Source: Thelephora terrestris (lineage: Eukaryota > Basidiomycota > Agaricomycetes > Thelephorales > Thelephoraceae). Taken from it: a stretch of 64,000 nucleotides of DNA. The notes below the pieces were generated by a model. It was not told the origin of the DNA, ran no database searches, and saw only the letters and a program-made list of their open reading frames with translations. The stretch spans positions 1,178,001 through 1,242,000 of the forward strand of contig WIUZ02000008.1 in NCBI GenBank assembly GCA_015956445.1, in the 5' to 3' direction. Position numbers and translations under genes: made by a program. This document shows, one piece after another, positions 42,432 through 53,458 of this stretch. Position 1 is the stretch's first letter; every line of letters starts with the position of its first letter.

Positions 42432-45400
42432 TCATGGCTTGAATTGAATGATGATTGGCTTCTCGTGACAATAATTCACAAGGGCCAAAAAGTTTCCCTC
42501 CCATACCACATCGTCTTCACTGTCCACCTTCCAGTTCGGAGGCAGCCAGAAGACTTTCCTGCGCCTGGAATCCTCGATACATCTTCCCCCATGTCCAATG
42601 CGAAACCCATCACGGGATGGAAGCAAGAACCACTGAACCTCACAACGATGCTCAACACTGCCCGCAAAGTGCCCTCCCTTAATCTCCACTTCCGCGAAAA
42701 AGAAATCGGATGTTACTGATTGCCCTTTGGACCAGAAGCCCAGTTTGAGCCCACAGGGGGAAAACCTGGCACTGCTGATCCTGGCGGACGCCTCCGATAG
42801 CCGACAGCGACTGACAATTTGCCGGGATTCCACATCGTACAAGAGGAGGCTCTGTCTTGATCTGCCAACAATCTGGGTACCATCAATGGATAGCGTAAGG
42901 AGATCGAAATCCTCTTGGTTGTTCAGGATCCCAAGATCAACGACAACCCCCACCTCCCTTGTGCCATCAGTTTCAAGATCCCACCTGGCTAGCCCACCTC
43001 CACCCAACACCGAGAGGGTATTGTCGACAAGCCTTATACTTTGAATCTCTGTCCACGCCTCGAGGTAAAGTTGAGGGGTGCCCGAGATGGCGTCAATGAT
43101 TGTGATAGTGTGAACAAATTCCCGTGCGACTGCGATCCGTGTCCCATCCATCGAACTTGTCACCAGATGGGTTCCAAAACCTGACTCCATCATATCAGGG
43201 GTCGAGGGACCAACACCATTGTCTGGGCACAACAATTGGATCCCATCCCCGCCCCAAGCTAAGATTGAGGTTGAGGTGGGCGAGAATGAAAACCCCCTGT
43301 GTGATAATCGGGGCCGGATGGTGCTCCACGGGATGTAACCGGCGGGAGTGTTCTTCCAAACACTAAGATCGTTGCTCTTCGTTTCACACGCGAAGAGGCA
43401 ACCATCGGGAGAGAAAATTCCTGGTGAATCGCGGTAGTGTGAATCGGTGGTTTCAGTGTGGAGTAGGGTTTTTGAATTGCGAACATCAAGTATGATGACC
43501 CCCGTAAACTTGACAAATGATGCATGGAAGGAAGCCGGAGAGAAAGAGAATTCCCCAAAATGTTGTGGCACGTGGAACGACTGGACCACAGGGGACGAGG
43601 GGGTTGGCGTTGGCTGAAACTCAGGGGGCAAGGTGGTTGAGATTGGTCGAAATTCCCGGATGCTGATTTCTGAATCGGAGTGTATGACGAAGTAGAGAGA
43701 TTCCTCGTGGAACCAGGAGGAGCCCAGCTGCCAAACCCGTGGTACCCGTTGGTCCCCGTGTGGGACTCTGGCACTGAGTTTATCGTCCCCGAGAAAAAAG
43801 TGGACTAATCTGGCGAGTTCGTCCATCTTTTTCATTTGATATTCATGCGGAGTTTTTATATCGAGGTCATTGATGACAACACCCGTCTGGATGTCCCAAA
43901 TAACCAGTCTTGGGTATTCTTCGTATAGCAGTGAAAAGACACCATATTCACATACAGCGATCATCAGTCGTCCATTGGGCGAAAACGCAACAGAACGCAG
44001 ACGCAATGTCTCGGAGTCAGGAAGCTTGAGCACATATGACATCTCAAGGGTGGTTGAATCCCGAACTTCGATTTCTCCTCTGTCTCTGCCGTAATTGGTT
44101 GCAATGTAGGTTGCGATGAATTGTCCACATGGTGACCAAGTTGCCACAAACCCAAATTGGTTGATTTCGGCAATCGCCGTACACGAATCCCATGAGGTAG
44201 AGATACCTGTCACGACCCTCGCCACCGAGGAAATCTGTTGACCATACAGCTTCCGGATGATCGATGAGGCTGGGGCCAGCGGGAGTGCCGAGTGGTAGAT
44301 ATGGGGGGCGGATTGTCTGATGACCTCGAAGAACTCCGTCAAGAAGCGAAGGCAATCTTTGGCGGTGTCAAAGAGAGGCTGGAAGTCCTTCGGGACCTTG
44401 ATCTGGGGTTGCTCGTCATTGAGTTCCTGGCTACTCCCAGAACCGTAGATCTGGACCCACCTCGTTCAACCATTTCAAAGTCGCGGTCAGCGCACGTGCA
44501 GCATCACCCAAAACACCGAGAACGCTCAGCACCTCCAGCCAAAAGAGGAAATTCCCCTCCAGAAAACGACGTAGGGCCAACAACACATCTTGAATCAGGT
44601 GGTCCGTGGTGATGAGGTGATTGTACCATGACCTGCACGCATACACCAGCGCACCGCCGAGAGTCGTCTCTCCAAGACTTCGCAAACCCTCCACGTCGGA
44701 GTTGAGGGCATAGTCGGGGATAGAGAATATGTTCTTCTTCAGCGACCGATCCATAAGTCCAAAGCATCGCAGAACGACCTCGGCGTGTAAGTCGGGGGAT
44801 ATGTAGAAACGCGGTTCCCTGCAACGGGATGGGGTCGTCATGAAATCGGGGAAAGACTTGTGGAACAGTTGAATGGGTTGGTTCATGTCTTCGTGCAGCA
44901 CCAGCAACGATTGGACCAACTCGAGGAGGGATCTGACCGCGTTGAGCTCGATACCCATCAACGTGGCAATCGCAGACGGTGGGAGGGGATTTGCTGCGAG
45001 GATCACAGTTCCCAACACAGAACGGACCATGGCGTCGTCGTCGGCGTCGTTTTCGAAAAATGCGGCCTGTAAAATTGAAGCATACAACGAATCGAGGCTG
45101 TTGTACGTCTTCAATCCCGTTTGCCCTTCGTGAGCCGTAATTTCCGGGGATGACATGATGACTTCAAGTCGATCCGAGGGACGTCTGAACTTGTGATTGA
45201 GGAATTTGACTGTCGCGACGGCATAAACGAAGAATCCAGCTGCCCTGAGACACAGTGAATCCACCTGTTCGTCCGTCGGCCACCCTTTGTTAGCACCAGG
45301 TTGGCAAGCAAGTTTGGATAATTCGTGCTTGAAGAAACGGCGGATGTCGTTTTCCACGGTGGGACGATCAACCTGGTGGAGGATGAAAACATTGGTTGCG

Positions 45401-47374
45401 CTCTTCAGCAGCGGACCGCGGAATCCTGACATAATGTGTCTCTCTGGCCTGCTGGTTATAAAGAACTTGGCATCCGGAATCTTGGAAACCAACTGCTCCA
45501 ATACAAGGAGGATAGCAGACTCTGGCTCGTCATCCCTGCACTCGTCGAGGGCATCGATCACGATCACCGTGGAGATCCTTGCCGAGAGAAGGGGATCGAC
45601 AATTAACCTTCGCATTTGGGATAGGAGCGACTCGTGCACAATGTCCGGATTGGATTGGAGGAGAGGAATAAGGGAGGATCGGAAGTCCGGATACTTTTGG
45701 GCGAGTTGAAATGCCAGTGTGGGAAAGATGAGGTGGAGATCGCTTCGGTCCTCGACGCCCCTCGAACAAAAGAACGATGCTCCGAGGCGGCCATTGGCGA
45801 AGGTCCTTTCCGCGATCGTTTGCGCGATGGTTGATTTTCCCGTCCCAGCGAGCCCGTTGAGCCAGAACACGGGGGGCGTGGCGGGATCCTCGGCCCAAAG
45901 CTCGATCTTGTCCAAGACGCTCCCACGTGTACCCTTCAAGCAACCGTTCCGATTCCCATGTTGATACCCAGCCCCATGGGCGCGACGGCAGGTATTGAGA
46001 GCCGTCCGTTCGTCTACTGACCTGTTAGCGTCCGCAAAGAGAAAGTAGAGATTGCCGCACCTGAATCCTGTGATAGACGGTCAGCCACCAATAGGAGGGC
46101 AGACAAGGCAGCAAGAGACTCACGATCATTTTACAGTTTTGCTCATAAATCGCTTTCTGTTGAGCCAGCTGGATGGTGATTCAATGGTGTATCCATGGGG
46201 AACTGGAAGGCCGGGACCGACCTGGTACTGGATGATGTCATCTCTGACATGCTCCGCGAGTTCACATACCGCTTGCACGTCTGCGTCATTTTCCCGGTAT
46301 CCAACTGCGTTCGACCGCTCAGAAATTGAGTATAACTTCTTCTCGATTCCTTCGAGAGCCCTGCGATAGATGGGTTTAGGCTCGGATCTCGGTTTCGATG
46401 TATGGATACGCACTCTAGCAGGACCGTCCTTCTCTTGTATTCGTCTTCGTCCTCGGTAGTACTTGCCCCTAGATTCAGCCCACGGAACCTGGCCAGAATA
46501 GTCTCTATCTTGCCCGTTGTTCCCGTCGTAGTCTATCAAGGCATCAGTGGATAACTCACAACTCGTGCGGGGCATCTTACTTCGCGTAATTTCAGATATT
46601 CATTGAAGGAGACCTTGATGTGTCCGATCAACCGTAAGCTCCGATGGTGGAGACGATGAAGGAAAACTTACGGCCAACTCGTTGACCTGGTTGTCTATTG
46701 ACTGTTGTTGCGATAGCTATCCTCAAGGCGTCAACTCAACCCTATCTCGATCTCAAACTGTTGAATATCCCACCTGGTAGACAAGGATCGCTCGACGAAG
46801 TTGTTCAATGAGTTTTACGACCGTTCCTGAGTCCTGTGCTTTATCCAGGATCTGAGCAGCTCTTCCTTTCCCCAATAGTGCCTGGGATTGTTTATCGATT
46901 TCATCTAAGGATCTACAGAGAATCAGGCTGGGCCGTACGGATCTGACAATAGATATGCGATACAGACCGTATGAACTCTTCACGTCGCTCTGCCTCCTCG
47001 CGATTTCCGCCGGCGCTGCCTGTCGTTACGCTGCCTTTCAACTTGATAAGCCACGGGATAAGATCCCCAAGCTTGTCTTGGACATCTTTGCTTTCCTAGG
47101 ATAGATGCGTCAGCGATATCGTGGGGCGATTCCACAGAGGCGCACTTCGTAGTGTTTGATGAGCGCAGTGATGCCTCCCAAACACGATTTGAGAGGCGGA
47201 AAAGCATCGGCCGACTCCTTTGCGATGTCTAGTAGCATCTTTATCCCGTTAACGAGTCGAACTTTTTTCGCTGGGGAAAACCGTGAGCTCGGAAGGAGAC
47301 AATAAATAGGCCGACCTCGTACATGGACCCGGTCCGATCTCTGGCCCACCGGCCTTTGTGCGAAACCTTTTCAT
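42432..47374 (-). CDS. NACHT-WD40 (NWD-type) NLR receptor, copy 2
   Basis: Paralogue of the gene at 34800-39695, with the same exon layout. The start is placed at ATG 47374 (MKRFRTKAGGPEIGPGP). Helical N-terminal exons include NQSQALLGKGRAAQILDKAQDSGTVV and VSFNEYLKLRE. The NACHT exon (about 45939 to 44492) has GLAGTGKS and VIVIDALDECR. The splice gtgggtcca..ccccag joins WLNE to IKVPKDFQPLFDTAKDC and the WD40 region (WSPCGQFIAT, VAFSPNGRLMIAV, FSPDGCLFACE). The WD40 part carries an extra short repeat of PTPSSPVV/PISTTLPPEF type near 43600-43650 and an extra ATNYGRDRGE stretch compared with copy 1. No stop was seen in the large exons. The two copies may recognise different signals through their propellers. 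Confidence 0.8.
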
Positions 47375-48099
47375 GGTTTGGTATAGATTCTGAGGCCGTA
47401 CGTTGGATGCGGAGACGGGCTGTTTGGAGGTTCGTCGTTATCTGGAAGAGGGAGGCGCTTATCATCACGAGGACACCTGGGCAGAACGTTCCGTAGATCG
47501 CCCGATTTGGACCTGAGCAGGCGGCTGTAGCAGGATCCAGCAACCTTGGATATCCCGAACGTTTAGCATATCATATTTGCCACGCTGGGAGGAGGTTTTA
47601 GCGCACCTCGCCTGAGAGTTGTTTGAATTTTCCGTGGGGGTCCAGACGTCGGTCGTTGGGATGGTTTCTACCGTCGGGAGGGTCGATGAAGATGTTGTTC
47701 ATTACCGGGGTCGATGTCCGTTGTGGAGGACGGATGTGTCGTTGCCCGGTGCTCGTACGCTGGCAAGAAGACCGCCATCTGGCTCTTGAGAACAGAGGGT
47801 TTCCGGACTCTGTCCCAATTTGCTGCACCTGTGTCTTACCCAAATTTCTGGGGCAGCCCAACGTCGAATTGAATGCACAGACAAACTCCGCGCCAGGATC
47901 TGCGACAAGGTGAACCGGTTCGGCAACCGCCGCATGTGATGGGGTGATCGTTGGTTCGGTTTTTTTTTCCCCTTCTCTTGTCCAACAACCACGCCGGAAT
48001 GCTCGTCTTCGGCGACCTTTCGAGCTTATATCACGAGTAGGAACGTATGAGCATGCTTAAGTCCCTTTGATGGCTGCCAGCTGTTGCAAGTATTATATC
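47375..48099 (-). other. C2-like segment upstream of NLR copy 2
   Basis: Counterpart of 39696-40420, with GQSPETLCSQEPDGGLLASVRAPGN in one frame and IDPPDGRNHPNDRRLDPHG in another. The frames are broken at similar places in both copies. Confidence 0.35.
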
Positions 48100-48527
48100 T
48101 CACCTCCGTCGACATACCAGAAAAAGGAACAAGCCCCGAGTGGGTACTTGCGGGGGGAATGAGCGGTTTGAAAACAAGGCGGAGAAGAGGAGCGGTAAAT
48201 CGGTCGTCGATATGACGGCAAGGGTCTCTAGCGCGAGGGGAAATGATATTGATAGGAGCTTCCAGAGATCCGCGGTCTGCGAGGGAGAATTTTCGAATGC
48301 TGGCGAGTGGGAGTAGTGGATGTTTGAATCAGATGTGCTAGTAAACGTACCAGATCCATTTGGCTCGTTCAACTGAATGCCCCTTGAGTAGGTAAAAGGC
48401 GTAGCTAGGAGGTCTTGCACATGTTCAAAAGGTGCATTGTGGAAACCCTCACAGGGCGGCGCTCAACCCCGTGCCATAGCCACGCCAGACAAACCGCAGT
48501 TTTGCACCTTTGCGCAAAACTACGCCT
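48100..48527 (-). pseudogene. F-box 3' fragment, copy 2
   Basis: Reads NSPSQTADLWKLLSISFPLALETLAVISTTDLPLLFSALFS on the minus strand, resembling the C-terminal part of the next F-box gene (SFPALEGLAVDCETSVSALLSALFS at about 49095). No F-box domain is attached. Confidence 0.5.
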
Positions 48528-48799
48528 GGGATTAGATATTGATCAGAGCTCGTCCGCCTATTGCGTTTCCGGAGCCGATAAATAGGCATCTGTGTACCTG
48601 TACCCCATGTATTCTGCGATACCACGTCTTGTCTTGCACCCCGAGGAGTAGCGAGCGTGAGAGAATGTGACCAAGACACTCGGGCGACCATCGCCAGCTT
48701 TGTGGGCAGGTTGAGGTGGTGTTTACTATCACAGTCTCATGAGGGAGGCGCTATGGAAGTACATGCACAGAAAACGGAGGTATGTATTCATTGGATGCA

Positions 48800-50503
48800 T
48801 CAAACCAAATGTCTTGGCAACTCCGTTCCGATCTTCACCTCAACGACAGGAACGCGTTTCCCCAGCTCGCGGATCGAAGCAACGTTTGGAAAGATCCCAT
48901 CCGAATTGACGATCACGACCCGATGCAACCATGCGGAGGTCGTACCCTTGCGGTCTGACGCATATCGCGTCAGTTTCTCCACAAATTCCTCGTCGAGGTC
49001 ACAGTTCAAGAAGGCGAGGGTCTTGAGTGAAGGGGGAGAGGGTTTTGAGAACAAAGCGGAAAGGAGGGCAGACACGCTGGTTTCGCAGTCTACGGCAAGG
49101 CCTTCGAGAGCAGGGAAGGACGATTGGTCAAATATGATAGGGTTGAGAACGTAACTCCGATCCTTCGGCATGCGGTGGAGTGGTGAATCTTTTGGATGTG
49201 AATGAGAGGGAGGAGAGGGAGCTCTACGAATGGATCGCCCCCATCGAGGATGTACATGCTCTGGAATGAAAACTCTCCGTTTGTCCCGGTGAGTCGGATT
49301 TGCCTCGGGTAGGTTCGATGTTCCACGAAGGTCGGAGAGTACAGGTTCGAGAGGTGGGCGGTGGAGAGACGGACAAAGCGTCATTCGACATCGTGTCTCC
49401 GTCGCAGAGGGTGTCCAGGTGCGCACTTCTCTGGAGCGCTTGCTAGAACTTAGTGCTTGGATGTCCATTGTATTCAAGCAAACGACCGATAGGTAATGGA
49501 GTTGATTCTCAATCGGGCCGCGACGTCACGAACAACGGAGTGATTCCTCTGTAAAATCGATGCTGGGAGTCACGCGTTCAAGCGAGTGATTCTCCCCCAA
49601 AAAATCCAAAAGGGTTCCACGTGGAGGTCGAACCAATGGTTTTTTGGTTGAACTCTGTGAGGGATCTGAGGCGGAGGGTTGAGGGGTAGAGAGGGATGTC
49701 AGACAAAGCGAGACATCTCAGGCCGAGGGTTAGAGATTCGAACAGATCAACAGATTGACCCCAAATGGTTCTGCCTGAGGTGACCTTTAGTGATCGGAGA
49801 TTGGGCGTCGACAGTAGATATCCCGGCAGTGCCTGCCTGAGCTTCTCCACGGTTGCTTCACCAACAACTTGCAGGGTGTCCATGTTTTGGATATATGGTA
49901 CTGGAACACAGCGAGACGCGGGGTCATCCCTGGTTACGAGGTGTACTTGCAAGGGGACCGCATTAGCAGTACACTCAAGGGTCAATGCCGTTAAGCCCTC
50001 GCTGAGGTTGGATATTAACACCCAGTTTGCGGGGTCTGATGAGATAGAGTTGCGCCAGTACCGGCACACGTGGGTTAACGGAACAATCGGCCTCCTGTCC
50101 ACGGCGAGACCCATGTGCAAGATGCATTAAGCGATACGCGAAAGGATTTTTGGTGGGCTGTAACATGTTCCGCAACCAAGGGATAAGACTCAGAACATCT
50201 GCTTTCGAGATTTTTGATCTGGAGGATTCCATTAAGCGTGTAAGATATCGCCGCCATGATCTTGAGATGGATAGATTCAGATGCACTCACCTCAGTCTCC
50301 AGAGAGGGGGTAGAAACAACACCAGGGAAATGGTATTTACGCAATCTGCTACATTCTAAGCAGAATTTTCGTTCGACAGACGGAGGGGCTCTGGGATGGA
50401 AAGATCGCGAGCGACTTCCGATTGCATGGTGGTGGATGCCACAGAAATTCGTGGCTGGTAACGTGACGCCAGTTCTTATCGAGGTCCGAGGAGACCCGTC
50501 CAC
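48800..50503 (-). pseudogene. F-box protein pseudogene
   Basis: N-terminal exon with ERKFCLECSRLRKYHFP, an intron at the same place as in the 20627-21225 paralogue (donor gtgagtgcatctg after SLETE, acceptor ..cctccag), then SLIPWLRNMLQPTKN. About 11 bases are missing exactly where the F-box core LPPE should be, which shifts the frame, and a TAA follows (IA*C for IAQC). Further on, PLTHVCRYWRNSISSDPANWVLIS, a leucine-rich middle (LGLRCLALSDIPLYPSTLRL) and a C-terminal part (ALEGLAVDCETSVSALLSALFS, about 49095-49020) are recognisable. It was an SCF substrate-adaptor-type gene and is now inactive unless the defect is spliced around. Confidence 0.65.
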
Positions 50504-51823
50504 GTAAAGTGCCGCAAAGGAACTGAGTGGCTATTCAAGCCGTTGCGTGGGGCTCAAGGGCAGAGAAGCTTGTTCAGATCGGAGTTTGACAAAGGAGTTG
50601 ATGGGCGTATATTTTGAGGCGCGAATATGGGAATGTAACGCGGTGCCTCTCTACACCGCAATTACTTCCTTCGGGCCTTCGTCATAGGTGGCTACCGCAA
50701 GTTTTGCCCTGCCGAAAGTTCGAGCGGAAGAGAAGAGGGCGAATTTGAGGATGAAGCGGAAAGGTGGGAGGTGATCCAGTGGTCTATTGTGAGTATTTCA
50801 GCGGCAGAAGAATGGTGGATGGAAAGTAGGGGACCGGGATGAGAGGATTATACCCACCCTGTTCTGTGGACACCTGGGAAATATTACGGAGTAGATGAGC
50901 GTCATCGATGATCCCAGTTCGCCTGAAATCGTCCACGGGTCCGATCTTCACGGAACCAACTGATTAGTGTCGCGCGTTGCGTATTAATGCCAAGAAACAC
51001 AGAAGGCAGCATTTGTGGGCGATGCCGTGAAGAAACAGAATTTTCAGATATCGCTCACACCGGGCGCGGTGGGCGGTGTGGGAAGCGTTGACAAGTTGTT
51101 CCAGCATGAGTTCCCTCCCGAAAGAGAGATTCAAAGTTGAGTCAGAATGAAAAGCTTGGTCTGATAGGGTAGGTCAGTGAAGGGAATGTATGCAGAGGAG
51201 GCGTGGTCGCTGGTCTCACCCTGCTCATGTTCGCGCCCAATTTAATCTCATCAACGACTTTTACTTCCCTTGGCTAATTCAGCCCCAAAGACTTTACCGC
51301 GATGGGAATAGCTTCGAACACCGGGGAACTCCGTATACAATGGTTTGATTGACCAGAGTATCCTACTTAAGAACATTCCTGTCAGCGGGCGAACTTGGCG
51401 GAGATCCTGCTGGCCGGGAGATTCTCCATCCGCGCTGACATCAATGAGGAGGCATGGACAGAGACTATAGTCTTCGCGTATGTCGCTTGTAGTTGGAGGC
51501 GGAGAAACGGGGGCGTCGGTGTGGAACGAGTGGCGAACTGTTGAAAGCGTGGGAGTTTGGCATCATCCCTCCCCTCAACCTCGCGACAGTCCGGCTCCAA
51601 ATAATGGGTGGAGTTCTCGACTTGAGCTTGAGGGTGCGTGTCCTGCGTGTTCTTGCAACCTGAGGAATGTGATGGACTTCCTCGCTTCCCCATCTACACA
51701 TGTACACTCCGCGAAAGCATTACGTGAAACCAGGCAGATCAGCACAAAGGGTGCTCTTGGTGTGCGCTTCACTCACCCTATAAGAATAAGTGGGGATGGA
51801 ATGGGGCACGATACGTGGCAGTA
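50504..51823. other. Intergenic region before the lysozyme gene
   Basis: About 1.3 kb. Frames on both strands at 51382-51824 overlap each other and show no domain or intron pattern. The 100 bases before 51824 should hold the lysozyme promoter; no clear TATA box was seen. Confidence 0.45.
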
Positions 51824-52682
51824 ATGTTGCCCATCCTCAAAGCACTCGCACTCGCACTCTTCTACTCCACCGCCGTTTTAGGCGCTGCTGTCGAGATCCC
51901 TGGGCACTTCGAAATCAAAGCCCAGCTCAAGGGCATCGACGTCTCAAACTATCAGAGCAACATCGACTGGAAGGCCGTCGTCGCTAACGGCGTTTCTTTC
52001 GTCTACATCAAAGCAACGGAGGGAACTAGTAAGGGTACCGGGAAGTTCGTCATGCGGTACGCTGACATCTCATCCAGCATACAAAAGCCCTTCCTTCTCT
52101 TCGCAGTATACCGGCGCCACAAAAGCGGGCCTCATTCGCGGTGGATATCACTTTGCTCTTCCTAATAAATCCTCTGGTGCTGTCCAGGCCACCTGGTTTG
52201 CTTCTCACGGAGGCGGCTGGAGTAGCGATGGCATCACTCTCCCGGGCGCCCTCGACATGGAATGTGCGGATCACGCGTCTTTGACCTCGATGCCCGCCAA
52301 CTGACTGCCTATCGTTTATCGGACAGATAATCCGTATGGCGCCACTTGTTACAACTTGACCGCCCCGGCGATGGTTAACTGGATCCGCGATTTCTCCAAT
52401 ACTTACCATTCCAAAGTTGGCCGCTACCCAGTGATATACACCAGTACCAATTGGTGGAAGACGTGCACCGGTGACAGCCCCGCGTTCGCTTCGACCAGCC
52501 CGTTGTGGATCGCTCGCTATGCTAGCTCTGTTGGTCCTCTGCCCAACGGATGGCGTTATTACACTTTCTGGCAGTACGCCGATCACGGCCCTGTTCCCGG
52601 AGATCAGGACTACTACAATGGTGACATGGCTGGATTAAAGCGGCAAGCCAATTCCTTGCTTCCAAGACAAATGGTATTCTGA
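51824..52682 (+). CDS. Secreted GH25 (Chalaropsis-type) lysozyme
   Basis: Exons 51824-52028, 52078-52263 and 52327-52682 give a 248-residue protein with every junction in frame. A signal peptide ([21 protein letters not shown]) is followed by the GH25 barrel: [18 protein letters not shown] with the first catalytic Asp, [23 protein letters not shown], and [10 protein letters not shown], whose D-x-E pair matches the catalytic residues of Chalaropsis lysozyme. C-terminal [14 protein letters not shown] and [11 protein letters not shown] are typical. GH25 enzymes cut the beta-1,4 link between muramic acid and N-acetylglucosamine in peptidoglycan, so this is probably an antibacterial or nutritional secreted enzyme. 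A GTG nine bases upstream is not a credible start; ATG 51824 directly precedes the signal peptide. Confidence 0.92.
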
Positions 52683-53458
52683 CTCTGTCTTTTGACAGCC
52701 TTGCTTCTGGCTAAGTAGATCTGTCCTGAAGGGTTGTAGAATGTTTTGGTTGTATCGTTAAACAATGCACGCTTTTTTAATGTCTTCAAAGTCATACAGT
52801 GGCACGGTGTCCACCTCGACTGGCTCCACGTCCGTGTTGTGATGGTCGTCTGCGAAGACTATGACAAGTTTGGAAATTGCACGCCCACCAGGGTTGGGCC
52901 TTGTGGTTGGAAGCCACCCAATCAGGTTATGGACGATATGGAAAAGAAACTCCGCAAGTATGGTTTCGGTTGGAAAGCCGGGTTTCCGGGGGTCGGTTTG
53001 TAGGGTGCCAAAAATTACTGACGGTGCCCCTCACTAATTTTGCTTTTTGGAGGGCTTTTGATTTAGGGGGTCTACACTACCCTAAAACACGCAGAGCGGA
53101 TTTAGTCGGAGGAGGGGCGAGACGTGCATTGCGAAAGGGTTCACCAGAAGGGTTTCGTCACTCGACATCCGGGTCCCCCCACAGGCTCGATGGAGCTTTC
53201 ATATCCGTTACATTGAAGTAAAACTACACTAATAAATGGATACTCGAAGATCTAGGTAGCTGAGTCCTGTGGGCTGGTTTAGCGCATACTACATACTACA
53301 TACTACATACTACATAAGGTAAATCCAAACACCTGGGTTATCGTACAGGCATCTCCTACGAAGCTCGTGTACACTTTCAACGCCCGAACATGAATATGGA
53401 CTCGAAAAAAGCCAAAAGGGTATCGCAAGGCTCCCATCGCCATTAATACGGTGCGAGT
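52683..53458. other. Intergenic region with a 7-bp microsatellite
   Basis: About 780 bases without a supported gene between convergent genes. catacta is repeated four times at 53285-53312. Confidence 0.6.

Larger units (their letters stand above)
40843..48527. repeat. Tandem duplication unit, copy 2
   Basis: About 7.7 kb direct repeat of 21233-40842, without the transposon insertions. It gives the empty-site sequence that defines both insertions in copy 1. Divergence from copy 1 is clearly visible in both the NLR coding sequence and the spacers, so the duplication is not recent. Confidence 0.8.

Noticed and set aside
51382-51824. Opposing frames upstream of the lysozyme gene
   Set aside because: They overlap each other on both strands without domain or signal and would lie in the lysozyme promoter.
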